In this document: piece after piece, positions 18,673 through 27,707 of the stretch | Layout: each line of letters opens with the position of its first letter | How positions within the stretch are numbered: the stretch's first letter is position 1 | Assembly (NCBI RefSeq): GCF_010122465.1 | Contig: NZ_WLZY01000004.1 | Span: 372,001-436,000, forward strand | DNA: 64,000 nt | Reading direction: 5' to 3' | Source: Phytoactinopolyspora mesophila | GTDB lineage: Bacteria; Actinomycetota; Actinomycetes; Jiangellales; Jiangellaceae | The notes under the pieces: model-generated | Told to the model about the DNA's origin: nothing | The model's input: the letters and a program-made list of their open reading frames with translations, nothing else | Database searches by the model: none | Program-made: the position numbers and the translations under genes

Positions 18673-19884
18673 TCAGGCCCGGCTCAGCCCGTCGGCCGAC
18701 ATGTAGGAGTCCAGCAGACGTTGCTCGGCGTCCGCGGCGGCCAGGCGCACCGCGCCGAGCGCGACGGCGTCGTCCCCCAGAGCCGACAACTCGAGGCGGG
18801 GCACCGCGAGAGCACGCTGGCCGAGGTGCCGATGGACGCCGGCCAAGACAGCGTCCCCGGCAAGTGTGATAACGCCACCGAGAATCACTAGTTCGGGATC
18901 GATCGCGGCCAGAAAGGGTGCGAAGCCGCGGGCGAATTGCGCGCACACGTCGTCGAGCACCTTGAGCGCGAGCGCATCGCCTGCGGCGGCCGCCGCAAGC
19001 ACGGTGACCGCATCGGGACTCGTGATGTCGCCCAGCCGGCGGGCACGATCGATGATCGCTGCCGTTCCGATGCGGGCTTCGAGCGGGCCGAGTCCGTCCG
19101 GCTGAACACCTTGCGGTTCGGAATCGAGATCCACGAAGCCGATCTCACCCGCGGCCCCGTGGGCGCCGCGATGCAGCCGGCCCTGGACCACGACGGCGGC
19201 TCCGACCCTGGCGCCCCATTGCACGAGCACAAGATTGTCGGTGGCGCTGCCCGCCCCGTTCCACTGCTCGGCCATGATCGCCAGGTTGACGTCGTTCTCG
19301 ATATGCACCGGGCAGTCGATGCTCTGCCGGAGCCAGTGCGCGAGCTCGAGGGAGTTCCATCCCGGAACGGAGGGTGCCTGGACGATGGCTCCCCGGTGCT
19401 CGTCGACGATGCCCGGAGAGCCGACCCCGACGGCCGCGAGTGACGTGGGACTCACGCTCGCCTCGTTCAGCGCCAGCTCGATGGTCCTCTTGACGTGTTC
19501 GAGCAGCTCGGAATGGGAGATCATGCTGGGCACGTCGCGGCGCACATGTGTCACCACCGCGCCGTTGAAGTCGGCTACCGCGCAGTACACCTTGTGCGGT
19601 CCTACGTCGATGCCCAGGACGTGCTGGGCGTTGTCCCGGAACCGCAGCACCCGGGCGGGCCGCCCCATGCGCGGGGTGTCCTTCGTGCGGTCTTCGGTCT
19701 CCTCGACCCATCCGTCGGTGATGAGTGTCGTGACGGCCGCTGTGACGGTTGGCCGGGACAGGCCCGTCGCCTCGACCAGTTCGGTGACCCGCGCTGATCC
19801 TGTGGCGCGAATGGCGCGGAGGACAGCGGCGCAGTTGAGCAGCCGGAGGACTTGAGGGCCTCCGCTGTGTCCGGATTGTGCCAA
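18673..19884 (-). CDS. ROK-family transcriptional regulator
   Basis: The 403-residue protein has an N-terminal winged helix-turn-helix (about 18-75: LLNCAAVLRAIRATGSARVTELVEATGLSRPTVTAAVTTL) and a ROK sugar-kinase-like effector domain beginning GIDVGPHKVYCAVADFNGAVV. The ROK signature GAHGAAGEIGFVDLD is present, but the CxCGxxGC zinc site that usually follows is missing. It diverges from the sugar ABC operon and probably represses it until a sugar ligand binds. A candidate operator lies between the two. Confidence 0.88.
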   Translation of the reverse strand: MAQSGHSGGPQVLRLLNCAAVLRAIRATGSARVTELVEATGLSRPTVTAAVTTLITDGWVEETEDRTKDTPRMGRPARVLRFRDNAQHVLGIDVGPHKVYCAVADFNGAVVTHVRRDVPSMISHSELLEHVKRTIELALNEASVSPTSLAAVGVGSPGIVDEHRGAIVQAPSVPGWNSLELAHWLRQSIDCPVHIENDVNLAIMAEQWNGAGSATDNLVLVQWGARVGAAVVVQGRLHRGAHGAAGEIGFVDLDSEPQGVQPDGLGPLEARIGTAAIIDRARRLGDITSPDAVTVLAAAAAGDALALKVLDDVCAQFARGFAPFLAAIDPELVILGGVITLAGDAVLAGVHRHLGQRALAVPRLELSALGDDAVALGAVRLAAADAEQRLLDSYMSADGLSRA

Positions 19885-19893
19885 TGCGACCCC

Positions 19894-19941
19894 TTGACAG
19901 GCTTGTGACCCTGGCTACATAGTGAGGAAAGTTTCTTAACT
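19894..19941 (+). promoter_or_regulatory. Promoter and candidate ROK operator before the sugar operon
   Basis: A consensus -35 TTGACA (19894-19899) is followed after 16 nt by TACATA (19916-19921). Just downstream, AGTTTCTTAACT (19930-19941) is an inverted repeat (AGTT-4-AACT) in an AT-rich patch that stands out in this GC-rich DNA. A repressor bound there would block initiation or clearance. This is positional inference. Confidence 0.5.
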
Positions 19942-19998
19942 AATTGTAGGCGAGATCTTCAACCCTTTGGCCGTCCCCGACGACCCAGAGGAGAGATC

Positions 19999-21023
19999 AT
20001 GGTCGAAAAAGTGATCCGTGCCCCTAATACTGTTCATGGCGATGCTCGTATCCGGGCTGGTCAGTATGTCGGCGTCAGAGGTTGGCGAGTTCGGTGCTCC
20101 AGGCGGCGGCAACCGATCAGTCCGGCGACGACGCCGGGTCCACGGACCAGTTCGAGGAGGGGCTTCTCGGGGAGGACATCGGTGAGCCGATGACTATGGA
20201 TATCACGTCTAGCTGGCGAGTCGTCCTGCCGGAACGCGGCGGCACGGCTCACTTTCGCGAACAGGAGACCGGCGCAGCGGAGGAGAACACGGTTGTGGTC
20301 GATCCGGGCGGATCGTGGGTCTCCGGTCCGACCGGCTTCACGGTGTTTCAAGGCGACACCATCGAGTACGTCCCGGACAGCGGGTTCGGCAACATGGTCA
20401 GCACCGGCTACGAAGACAATGACGTCGTCACCACTGCGCCGCGCGGAGCGGGCTGGGAAGACGACCCCTACTACACCGCGGAGGGCGCCGGCCTCTTCTA
20501 TATCTACCGCACCCCACCCGCCGGCACCGGCGACCCGACTCCGGAGAACCGGACCGGGGTACTGGGTGAGTTCAACGTGCCGCCGGTGCCGGACGACACT
20601 CAAATCGGGGAGGTGAGCATCTCCGTCGATCAGATGGTCCTGTCCACCGACGCGCGGTTGGACGGAGACCAAGACGGAGATGTCTTCACCGCAACGGTGA
20701 ACGTGACCTTGGATGCCGGTGTCGCCGAGACGACGTACCGGAAGCCCGGCGCCGGCGGGTCCGAGGTCTATGACGAGCCGTTCACGATCGGCATCCCAGG
20801 CGAACACGATGGGTGTACGATCAACGACCTCATCAGCGACGACGAGGATTGGCCGAATCACGGTGCGTTCCTGGGACACCTCAGGGAAGTGACTGATTCC
20901 CAGGCGGTGGACGGCGTGATCACCAGGCGGAAACAGGGAAGCCATCAGACTGGCGGCGCCGCCCGGTCCAACGCCGGCAGCCGAGGGGGCCCACCTGACA
21001 TGGACATCAGCGCCGGCCTTTGA
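19999..21023 (+). pseudogene. Damaged gene for a secreted protein of the sugar island
   Basis: From about 20100 one frame stays open to 21023 and encodes acidic, beta-rich sequence ending in a helix (NHGAFLGHLREVTDSQAVDGVI) like the C-terminal tail of many actinobacterial secreted proteins. The expected signal peptide lies in other frames: MVEKVIR in frame at 19999, the hydrophobic core PLILFMAMLVSGLVSMSA in frame at 20021, then ATDQSGDD in the frame of 20082. Two frameshifts would join them. Near 20930 the last residues also read better one frame over (REAIRLAA). I therefore call it a pseudogene; a TTG start at 20082 giving a 313-residue protein without a signal is the alternative. Confidence 0.5.
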
Positions 21024-21038
21024 TGAGGCATCACACGT

Positions 21039-21073
21039 GGGGCCGGTCAACCGGAATCCGGTCGACCGGCCCC
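21039..21073 (+). terminator. Long GC hairpin before the sugar-binding protein gene
   Basis: Arms of 16 nt (from GGGGCCGG at 21039 to CCGGCCCC ending at 21073) pair with one mismatch around AAT. It lies 16 nt after the preceding frame and 43 nt before the binding-protein ATG, so it may terminate or attenuate upstream transcription or protect the transcript. Confidence 0.6.
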
Positions 21074-21116
21074 AGGACACGCGAAGACAGCCCTTTTGAC
21101 CTACAGGAGAACAACA

Positions 21117-22460
21117 ATGCCGAACCGACTTCGCTGGGTGGCCCCGTTCGCGGGACTCCTCCTGGTGCTCGCAAGCTGCGGTGAGAGCGAAGATCCACGT
21201 GAAGAAGTCGACGAGCCCGACTCGGCCGAGAACGGCGAGGCCGACGAGAACGGCGAAGTCGAAGGTGACGGTGCCGAGGGCTCGCTCATCATCGAGAGCT
21301 GGCGCAATGACGACCTCGCCATCTGGGAGGACGTGATCATCCCGGCTTTCCAGGAGCAGCATCCGAACATCGAGGTGTCCTTCCAGCCGACGGCGCCCGA
21401 CGAGTACAACGCCGCGCTCGAGGCCAAACTCGCCGGAGGCACCGCCGGCGATCTCATCACCTGCCGGCCTTTCGACGTGGCCCTGGACCTCTACGAAGCC
21501 GGCCATCTCGAATCGTTGAACGACCTCCCGGGCATCGAGACCTTCAGCGACGTCGCCCGCAGCGCATGGGTGACCGACGACGGCTCGGATGTCTTCTGTG
21601 TGCCGATGGCGTCGGTGATCCACGGGTTCCTGTACAACGCGGAGATCTTCGACGAGCTAGGACTCGAGGAGCCGTCGACGGAGGCGGAATTCCACGACCT
21701 GCTTGACCAGATCGCCGCGGACGGGAATTACGCACCCCTGGTCATGGGCACCGCCGACCAGTGGGAGGCAGCCACGATGGGCTTCCAGAACATCGGCCCG
21801 AACTACTGGGACGGTGAAGAAGGCCGTCAGGCGCTGATCGACGGTACGCAGGGCTTCGACGACGATGCCTACGTGGCGGTATTCGACGAGCTGGCTTCGT
21901 GGGCGGACTACCTCCCCAGCGGATACGAGTCCGTCACATACCCGGATTCGCAGAACCTGTTCACGCTCGGCAACGGAGCCATTTTCCCAGCTGGTTCATG
22001 GGAGATCGCGTTGTTCCGGGAGCAGGCCGACTTCGAGATGGGCGTGTTCGCACCGCCGCTGCCTGAGGGGCAGGACACCTGCTACATCAGCGACCACACT
22101 GACATTGGTATCGGGATGAACCCGGATACTGACAGCCCGGAAGCCGCACGGGCGTTCCTCGAGTGGACGGCCTCGCCGGAGTTCGCCGAACTCTACGCCA
22201 ATTCGTTGCCTGGATTCTTCCCGCTGTCCGACCATGAGGTGCAGCTCGACGACCCGCTGGCCCAGGAGTTCATCGACTGGCGGAACGAATGCGAGTCGAC
22301 GATTCGCAACTCATACCAGATCTTGTCACGTGGTGAGCCCAACCTCGAGAACGAGCTGTGGGACCTCAGCGCGCAGGTCATCAACGGAACCATCGAACCC
22401 GCCGAAGCCGCGGAGCGGGCACAAGACGGTCTCGAGCGCTGGTACGAGCCACAGCAGTAA
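21117..22460 (+). CDS. Sugar ABC transporter substrate-binding lipoprotein (family 1)
   Basis: The 447-residue protein has a lipoprotein signal with lipobox LASC (Cys21), an acidic linker of about 35 residues, then an SBP family 1 fold (SLIIESWRNDDLAIWEDVIIPAFQEQHPNIEVSFQ...). Conserved hinge segments include GNGAIFPAGSWEIALFR and SPEAARAFLEWTASPEFAELYAN. It would sit on the outer face of the membrane and deliver a carbohydrate to the two permeases encoded next. ATG 21117 has CAGGAG at the right distance. No ATPase gene is present; CUT1 systems in actinobacteria often share a common MsiK-type ATPase. The sugar is unknown. Confidence 0.9.
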   Translation: MPNRLRWVAPFAGLLLVLASCGESEDPREEVDEPDSAENGEADENGEVEGDGAEGSLIIESWRNDDLAIWEDVIIPAFQEQHPNIEVSFQPTAPDEYNAALEAKLAGGTAGDLITCRPFDVALDLYEAGHLESLNDLPGIETFSDVARSAWVTDDGSDVFCVPMASVIHGFLYNAEIFDELGLEEPSTEAEFHDLLDQIAADGNYAPLVMGTADQWEAATMGFQNIGPNYWDGEEGRQALIDGTQGFDDDAYVAVFDELASWADYLPSGYESVTYPDSQNLFTLGNGAIFPAGSWEIALFREQADFEMGVFAPPLPEGQDTCYISDHTDIGIGMNPDTDSPEAARAFLEWTASPEFAELYANSLPGFFPLSDHEVQLDDPLAQEFIDWRNECESTIRNSYQILSRGEPNLENELWDLSAQVINGTIEPAEAAERAQDGLERWYEPQQ

Positions 22461-22475
22461 GACATCGATCTGCGT

Positions 22476-22506
22476 GCCGGCGGGTAGCCACGATGCGCCC
22501 GCCGGC
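22476..22506 (+). other. Intercistronic hairpin after the binding-protein gene
   Basis: GCCGGCGGG (22476-22484) pairs perfectly with CCCGCCGGC (22498-22506). A stable stem at this place often stabilises the binding-protein message and lowers expression of the permease genes downstream; this role is inferred. Confidence 0.6.
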
Positions 22507-22529
22507 GCGCACTCATGGAAAGGCACACC

Positions 22530-23504
22530 ATGAGCAACACACAGCCCCCGGCACCTCCCGACGACGTCGGAGCTGAGGTTGCCGTGAAGGCGTCGCCGGT
22601 CAGGCCGGCGCCGTCCGCGGGGCGGCGGCCCCGTCAGCGATTCCGGCTGCACTTGCTCGTATTCCTGTTGCCGGCGGCAGCCATTTATACGATCTTCATG
22701 GTCTACCCGTTGGTCGACTCGATGCGGCTGAGCCTGTATGCCCCGCAAGACGGCATCCGGATGTTCGTGGGGCTGGAGAACTTCGTCCATCTTCTGACCG
22801 ACGATCTTCTCTCCGCGCGTTTCTGGAACGCGGTGTGGAACAACCTGGTTTTCTTCGCCATCCATTTCTTCGTGCAGAACCCGATCGGGCTGCTGCTGGC
22901 GGCGCTGCTCAGCTCGGCCACCCTGAAGGGCCGCTCGATCTATCGCACGCTGCTGTTCATCCCCACGACGCTGAGCGTGGTGATTGTTGGCTTCATCTGG
23001 CAACTGATCCTCAACCCCATTTGGGGCATCGTCGAGACACCGTTGCTGGGCCAGTCGAGCACCGCGCTCATCACACTGTCGCTGATGTCGGTCTGGCAGT
23101 ACATCGGCATACCGATGATCCTCTTCTACGCCGTGCTGATCGCCATTCCAGATGAGCTTCTCGAGGCCGCTCGGGTCGACGGCGCCAACGGTTGGCAAAC
23201 GTTCTGGCGGGTCAAATTCCCGTTGGTGCTGCCCACGGTCGGGATCGTGTCGGTGATCACGTATGTCGCCAATATGAATGCGTTCGACCTGATCTACACC
23301 GTCAAGGGCGCATTGGCCGGGCCGGACTTCGCGACAGACATCATGGGGACACTGTTTTTCCGCACCTTCTTCGGATTCCAGCTGCAACGCGGTTCGTCCA
23401 CGATGGGTGCGACGGTGGCGACCATGATGTTCGTGCTGATTCTGGTTGGTGTGCTGCTGTACTTCTTCGTCTACCAGCGCCGCGTCGAGCACTACGAGCT
23501 ATGA
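22530..23504 (+). CDS. Sugar ABC transporter permease (MalF/UgpA type)
   Basis: The 324-residue membrane protein has six transmembrane helices after a Pro-rich cytoplasmic N-terminus of about 45 residues. The EAA loop that docks the ATPase is clear: LEAARVDGANGWQTFWRVKFP near residues 209-229. Typical family segments are FVGLENFVHLL and KGRSIYRTLLFIPTTLS. It forms the channel with the next gene product. ATG 22530 follows GGAAAGG. The stop codon is 10 nt before the next start. Confidence 0.9.
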   Translation: MSNTQPPAPPDDVGAEVAVKASPVRPAPSAGRRPRQRFRLHLLVFLLPAAAIYTIFMVYPLVDSMRLSLYAPQDGIRMFVGLENFVHLLTDDLLSARFWNAVWNNLVFFAIHFFVQNPIGLLLAALLSSATLKGRSIYRTLLFIPTTLSVVIVGFIWQLILNPIWGIVETPLLGQSSTALITLSLMSVWQYIGIPMILFYAVLIAIPDELLEAARVDGANGWQTFWRVKFPLVLPTVGIVSVITYVANMNAFDLIYTVKGALAGPDFATDIMGTLFFRTFFGFQLQRGSSTMGATVATMMFVLILVGVLLYFFVYQRRVEHYEL

Positions 23505-23514
23505 GGGGGAACCG

Positions 23515-24399
23515 GTGACTGTAGCCGACGTGGAGGCCAAGGGTAGTCCAGCAACTGCTCGGCCACCTAAGCGTTGGACGGCCCGGATCGGCGGGTTTGT
23601 CCCACACGTCATCCTGCTCGCGTATGTGGTCGTCGCGTGCGGGCCGATCCTCATGATCGTCATGAACTCGTTCAAGTCGCGGCAGGCGATCTTCTCGGAA
23701 CCGTTCGCGCCGCCCAACGCGTCGTCGTTCGACCTCAGCGGCTTCGAGACGGTATTCGAGCGTTCGCGTTTCGAGCTCTACTTCTTCAACAGCTTCATCG
23801 TCACCGTGTGCTCGGTGTTTCTTGTGCTGCTGCTGGGCTCGATGGCGGCGTTCGCACTGGCCGAATACCGGTTCGCGGGCATGACGCTGCTAGCGCTGTA
23901 CATGGCCGTCGGGATCATGATCCCGATCCGGCTGGGGACGGTCGGCATCCTCGAGCTGCTGGTGTCGCTCGGGCTGGTCAACTCTCTGGCCGGGTTGGTC
24001 CTGGTGTATACGGCGATGGGCTTACCACTGGCGGTGTTTGTCCTGACGTCGTTCTTCAAACAGGTGCCCAAGGAGTTGAAGGACGCTGCCCGGATCGACG
24101 GTGCCAACGAATACCGGGTGTACAGCCTGGCGGTGCCGCTGATCCGGCCGGGACTGGCCGCGATCGGCATCTACACCATGCTGCCGATTTGGAACGACCT
24201 CTGGTTCCCGTTGATCCTCGCGCCGGCTGAGAACGTGCGGACGGTGACGCTGGGCGCGCAGGCGTTCCTCGGCCAGTTCGTCACTGACTGGAACGCGGTG
24301 CTTGCCGTGCTCACCCTGGCCATGCTGCCGATGATCGCCCTGTACATCGTGTTCTCCAAGCAATTCGTTCGCGGCCTGACTGGAGGGGCGCTGAAGTGA
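23515..24399 (+). CDS. Sugar ABC transporter permease (MalG/UgpE type)
   Basis: The 294-residue partner permease has six helices and the EAA motif LKDAARIDGANEYRVYSLAVPL. It opens with a short cytoplasmic tail, then VILLAYVVVACGPILMIVMNSFKS. GTG 23515 is selected because GAGGGGG lies 6-12 nt upstream; longer in-frame starts overlap the previous gene. Its TGA overlaps the GTG of the following oxidoreductase gene by 4 bp, so translation is likely coupled. Confidence 0.9.
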   Translation: MTVADVEAKGSPATARPPKRWTARIGGFVPHVILLAYVVVACGPILMIVMNSFKSRQAIFSEPFAPPNASSFDLSGFETVFERSRFELYFFNSFIVTVCSVFLVLLLGSMAAFALAEYRFAGMTLLALYMAVGIMIPIRLGTVGILELLVSLGLVNSLAGLVLVYTAMGLPLAVFVLTSFFKQVPKELKDAARIDGANEYRVYSLAVPLIRPGLAAIGIYTMLPIWNDLWFPLILAPAENVRTVTLGAQAFLGQFVTDWNAVLAVLTLAMLPMIALYIVFSKQFVRGLTGGALK

Positions 24400-25400
24400 G
24401 CCGCACGCGAATCGGCATTGTCGGGGCCGGGTTCATGGGGTCCGTGCATGCTGCCGGTTGGGCCGCGTGTGCGGACGCGGACTTGGTCGCTGTGACGTCG
24501 ACCCCGGGTAAACCACCGACTCAACTGGCCGAGCAGTACGGCATGCGGGCCTGCGCGACGTTGGAGGAGTTGCTCGACCTCGTCGACGTCGTGGACATCT
24601 GCGCGCCTACTGATCTCCACTACGAGATCACCCTGGCCGCCGCGGCCGCCGGTCGCGCGGTCATTTGTGAGAAACCGCTGGCCAGGCTACCAGCGCACGG
24701 GGCTCAGATGATCGAGGCCTGCCGCGAGGCCGGAGTGCCGCTGCTGGTGGCACATGTCGTGCGATTCTTCCCTGAGTACGCCGCGGCGAAAGCGTCCGTC
24801 GACAATCGCGAGATCGGTGATCCGGCGGTGGTCCGGCTGACCAGAGCCACGTTCCAGCCCGCTAAGCCCGCCGGCAACTGGTTCGTCGACGAGCAGCGGT
24901 CGGGCGGACTGCACCTGGACCTGATGATCCACGATCTCGACTACGCCCGCTGGGTGGCCGGCGACGTCGTCACGGCCTATGCCCGTAGCGTGCGGGGTGC
25001 CCGGCCAGCCGCCGACGTCGATCATGTCGCCGCTATCCTCCGGCATCGATCGGGCGCGATCAGTCATGTCGAGGGGTCGTGGGCCTATCCTCGGCCCACG
25101 TTCCGCACCCGCGGGGAGATCGCCGGCACCACAGGTGTGCTCGAGTTCGATTCCGACCGGTCCGCTCCTGTGCGCCCGGTGTTGCGTGCCCACCCTGAAG
25201 CCGGCGACACACCGTTACCCTCTAGTCCGCTGGCCGAGCCTCCGCACACCACGCAGCTCAGGCACTTCCTGGCGGTGCTGCGCGACGGCGCGGAGCCGGT
25301 CGTCACCGCCGAGGACGGGCTGGCTGCCTTGCGCATCGCGGCGGCTGTCGACGAGTCGATCACAACCGGCCGTCCGGTCGAAGTGGAGGCGCCGGCATGA
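24396..25400 (+). CDS. Gfo/Idh/MocA family sugar oxidoreductase
   Basis: The 334-residue protein starts with a Rossmann fold, RIGIVGAGFMGSVHAAGW (dinucleotide-binding GxGxxG), and has the EKPLAR motif near residue 93 whose lysine acts in catalysis in the family. The second domain contains GGLHLDLMIHDLDYARWVAG, with the His-Asp pair typical of the C-terminal domain. It probably oxidises or reduces a sugar or inositol-like compound with NAD(P). It is coupled by 4-bp overlaps to the permease gene before and the second oxidoreductase after. The substrate is presumably derived from the transported sugar. Confidence 0.87.
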   Translation: MSRTRIGIVGAGFMGSVHAAGWAACADADLVAVTSTPGKPPTQLAEQYGMRACATLEELLDLVDVVDICAPTDLHYEITLAAAAAGRAVICEKPLARLPAHGAQMIEACREAGVPLLVAHVVRFFPEYAAAKASVDNREIGDPAVVRLTRATFQPAKPAGNWFVDEQRSGGLHLDLMIHDLDYARWVAGDVVTAYARSVRGARPAADVDHVAAILRHRSGAISHVEGSWAYPRPTFRTRGEIAGTTGVLEFDSDRSAPVRPVLRAHPEAGDTPLPSSPLAEPPHTTQLRHFLAVLRDGAEPVVTAEDGLAALRIAAAVDESITTGRPVEVEAPA

Positions 25401-26383
25401 GAGTGGGGTTCCTGTCCGCGGCACACGTGCACGCCGATGCCTACGTACACAACTTCCGGGCAGCAGGAGTGGAGATCGCCGGTATAACCGACGACGACGC
25501 CGAGCGGGGTGCCCGGTGGGCAGCGGCTAACGATGTCCCCTGGATGCGGTCGGCCGACGAACTGTTGGAGGCGGGCGTCGACGCGGTGGTTGTCCTCTCC
25601 GAAACCGTGCATCATCGGATCCACGTGGAACGCGCCGCTGCTGCCGGAGTGGCCGTTCTGTGTGAGAAGCCGTTGGCGACCACGGAGGAGGACGCCCGCG
25701 CGATCGTCGAGGTCTGTGCGCAGGCGGGCGTGCTGTTGATGACCGCCTTCCCGATGCGGTTCAGCCCGCCGATGCGGGAGGTGGCCGCCTTGGTGGCCGA
25801 CGGCGCGCTGGGCCAGATCTACGCGTGTACGGGCACCAATCAGAGCGAGATGCCCACCCACCACCGCGCGTGGTTCGCTGACCCGCGGCTTGCCGGAGGT
25901 GGCGCGGTGATGGACCACACGGTCCACGTCGCCGACGTCCTGCGCTGGTATCTGGGCCGGGACCCGGTCGAGGTGTATGCGGCCACCAACCGCGTGTTGC
26001 ATCGTGACGAGGTCACCGTCGAGACCGGCGGACTGCTGATGTTGACGTACGAGAACGGCGTCTTCGCCACGATCGACTCGAGCTGGAGCCGGCCCCGCAC
26101 ATACCCGACCTGGGGTGGTCTCACTCTGGAGCTGGTCGGTGAGCACGGCGCCGTCGGTGTCGATGCGTTCAGTCAGCACCTCACGGTGTACGGCGGCACC
26201 CACGGGCAGCTCGGCTGGCCGGCTTGGGGTTCGGACGCCAACCAGGGACTGATCGACGAGTTCGTCGGCGCGGTCCGGGAGGAGCGCGTGCCCTCCGTCA
26301 CCGGTGACGACGGCCTCGCGGCGACGCGCGTCGCGCTCGCGGCCTACCGCTCGGCCGCCAGCGGCGAACCGGTCAGACTGTGA
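25397..26383 (+). CDS. Second Gfo/Idh/MocA family oxidoreductase
   Basis: The 328-residue paralog begins MRVGFLSAAHVHADAYVHNF, with SAAHVH replacing the canonical GxGxxG, a variation seen in this family. It retains CEKPLATTEEDA (catalytic Lys) and GGGAVMDHTVHVADVLRWYLG in the C-terminal domain. ATG 25397 overlaps the preceding TGA. It probably acts on the product of the first oxidoreductase, or the two may carry out a 3-keto sugar pathway; both ideas are inference. Its end overlaps the convergent RidA gene by 11 bp. Confidence 0.86.
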   Translation: MRVGFLSAAHVHADAYVHNFRAAGVEIAGITDDDAERGARWAAANDVPWMRSADELLEAGVDAVVVLSETVHHRIHVERAAAAGVAVLCEKPLATTEEDARAIVEVCAQAGVLLMTAFPMRFSPPMREVAALVADGALGQIYACTGTNQSEMPTHHRAWFADPRLAGGGAVMDHTVHVADVLRWYLGRDPVEVYAATNRVLHRDEVTVETGGLLMLTYENGVFATIDSSWSRPRTYPTWGGLTLELVGEHGAVGVDAFSQHLTVYGGTHGQLGWPAWGSDANQGLIDEFVGAVREERVPSVTGDDGLAATRVALAAYRSAASGEPVRL

Positions 26384-26747
26384 CTGCCGTGACCTCGATC
26401 TCGACCTTGGCCGCGGCTGGGGTCAGCGCCGTGACTTGCACAACGGTGCTGGCCGGTCGGATGTTCCGGAAGGTCTCGGCGTGTGCGCGAGCGATACCGT
26501 CGAGATCCGATAGATCGGTTGTGTAGATCGTGGTGCGGACCACGTCGTCGAAGCGTGCGTCCAGATCGGCCAGCGCGAATTCGACGATTGACAGCGCGCT
26601 CCTGGTCTGGGTGTAGGCGTCAGCTCCCAGGTCGGCCTCGCGTGGCGTGGTGCCAGAGACGTATATGTGCGCTCCGGCCCGCACCGCCCGCGAGTAGCCA
26701 TAGACGTCCTCGAAGGGGTTTTCCGATCCGATGGCACGCCGGGTCAT
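26373..26747 (-). CDS. RidA/YjgF family protein
   Basis: The 124-residue protein has the RidA fold: GYSRAVRAGAHIYVSGTTP, TRSALSIVEFALADLDARFDDVVRTTIYTTDL, and RPASTVVQVTALTPAAAKVEIEVTAV with the conserved Arg of RxxxxV. Archetypal RidA proteins hydrolyse reactive enamines and imines from PLP enzymes, but this one lacks the classic C-terminal CxxEIEAIA-like ending, so another subgroup is likely. It overlaps the HAD gene upstream by 4 bp, forming a two-gene operon. Confidence 0.85.
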   Translation of the reverse strand: MTRRAIGSENPFEDVYGYSRAVRAGAHIYVSGTTPREADLGADAYTQTRSALSIVEFALADLDARFDDVVRTTIYTTDLSDLDGIARAHAETFRNIRPASTVVQVTALTPAAAKVEIEVTAVTV

Positions 26748-27394
26748 GGCCGGCCGATCTTCTCGTCATTCTCCTCGTCCACAGTGCGCTGGCCGACGAA
26801 ATCGTCCAGCCAGTAGGGAAAGTCGAGCAGGTCGGGAAAGACGACGTCGGCGCCTGCTTCTCTCAGCGCGACGGCATCGTGCGAACCGGTGGTCACTCCG
26901 ACCGCACAAGCACCCGCTGCGCGGGCTCCGATCATGTCGCCAGGATGGTCGCCCACGTGTATCTCGGCACCGTGCTCACGTAGAGCATCGCCCTTGGTTT
27001 CGGCGAACCGCTCGCCGATGACGTCGTGAACACATAAACCGACGTGTTCCAGGACCTGGCGGACGGCGTGTTCGATCTTCGCGCTGACGACGATGACCTG
27101 CCCGCCTTTCTGGTTGACGGCGTCGACGGCCTCAGCCGCTCCAGGAAGGAGTTTCGACGCCGGCACGCCTAGGCGCGGGTACAGCTCGCGGTAGCTTCGC
27201 ACGGCCGCGGGTACCGATTCCGGCGGTACGAAATGCTCCATCGTCTCCGGCAACGGCAACCCGATCAGGGGCCGCAGCTCAACCGGGTCGATCTCGCTAC
27301 CGACCTGTCGCCCGGCTTCGACGAAACACGCGATGATGCCGTCCGCCGAGTCGACAAGGGTCAGGTCCAGGTCGAATCCGACGACTAAGCGCAT
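26744..27394 (-). CDS. HAD-superfamily phosphatase (phosphoglycolate phosphatase-like)
   Basis: The 216-residue protein shows motif I GFDLDLTLVDSADG, motif II VIVVSAKIEHA, motif III lysine in RFAETKGDAL and motif IV HVGDHPGDMIGA. The helical cap between motifs I and II is of the C1 type. It should remove phosphate from a small metabolite. On the minus strand TAGAGT is 6 nt before the ATG, so the gene is probably leaderless. It is cotranscribed with RidA, perhaps for metabolite repair. Confidence 0.86.
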   Translation of the reverse strand: MRLVVGFDLDLTLVDSADGIIACFVEAGRQVGSEIDPVELRPLIGLPLPETMEHFVPPESVPAAVRSYRELYPRLGVPASKLLPGAAEAVDAVNQKGGQVIVVSAKIEHAVRQVLEHVGLCVHDVIGERFAETKGDALREHGAEIHVGDHPGDMIGARAAGACAVGVTTGSHDAVALREAGADVVFPDLLDFPYWLDDFVGQRTVDEENDEKIGRP

Positions 27395-27463
27395 ATCGAC
27401 ACTCTACGTGGTCGGATCTTGCACACTGTGTAACCCCTGCGCCCCTCTCAGCCCAGTTCCTCA

Positions 27464-27559
27464 GGGCACCCCTGCGCGTGTTTCCCCGGGCACCCCTGCG
27501 CGTGTTCCCCCGGGCACCCCTGCGCGTGTTCCCCCGGGCACCCCTGCGCGTGTTCCCCC
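27464..27559. repeat. Tandem repeat, 24-bp unit x4
   Basis: Four contiguous copies of a 24-bp unit beginning GGGCACCCCTGCGCGTG and ending in a C-run; only the first copy differs (TTT instead of TTC before the C-run). Copies start at 27464, 27488, 27512 and 27536, and a degenerate partial copy follows. The array is non-coding and next to a large inverted repeat. Confidence 0.9.
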
Positions 27560-27591
27560 GGGCACCCTCTTCCCTCCCGGCCTCCGGGGGC

Positions 27592-27699
27592 ACCCCTCCC
27601 CGGTGATCGTCAGTGGGTTGTGGTTGCTCTCGAGGCAATAAATCAGGACATAACGACTCTGCGAACAGCCACAACCCACTGACGATCACCGGGAAGGGG
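27592..27699. repeat. Large inverted repeat, member of a dispersed palindromic family
   Basis: Arms 27592-27625 and 27666-27699 (34 nt each) pair with two mismatches around a 40-nt centre. The core GGTGATCGTCAGTGGGTTG is closely related to the arms of the element at 34647-34737 (GGTGATCGTCAGTACGTTG) and more distantly to 54724-54788. All three lie between genes. Confidence 0.8.
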
Positions 27700-27707
27700 T
27701 GGGGATT

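Noticed and set aside
20082-21023. Intact cytoplasmic protein starting at TTG 20082
   Set aside because: A strongly hydrophobic signal-like core lies just upstream in another frame, so a damaged secreted protein is more likely; kept as the alternative reading.
27464-27559. CRISPR array
   Set aside because: The 24-bp units are contiguous with no spacers and no cas genes are present.
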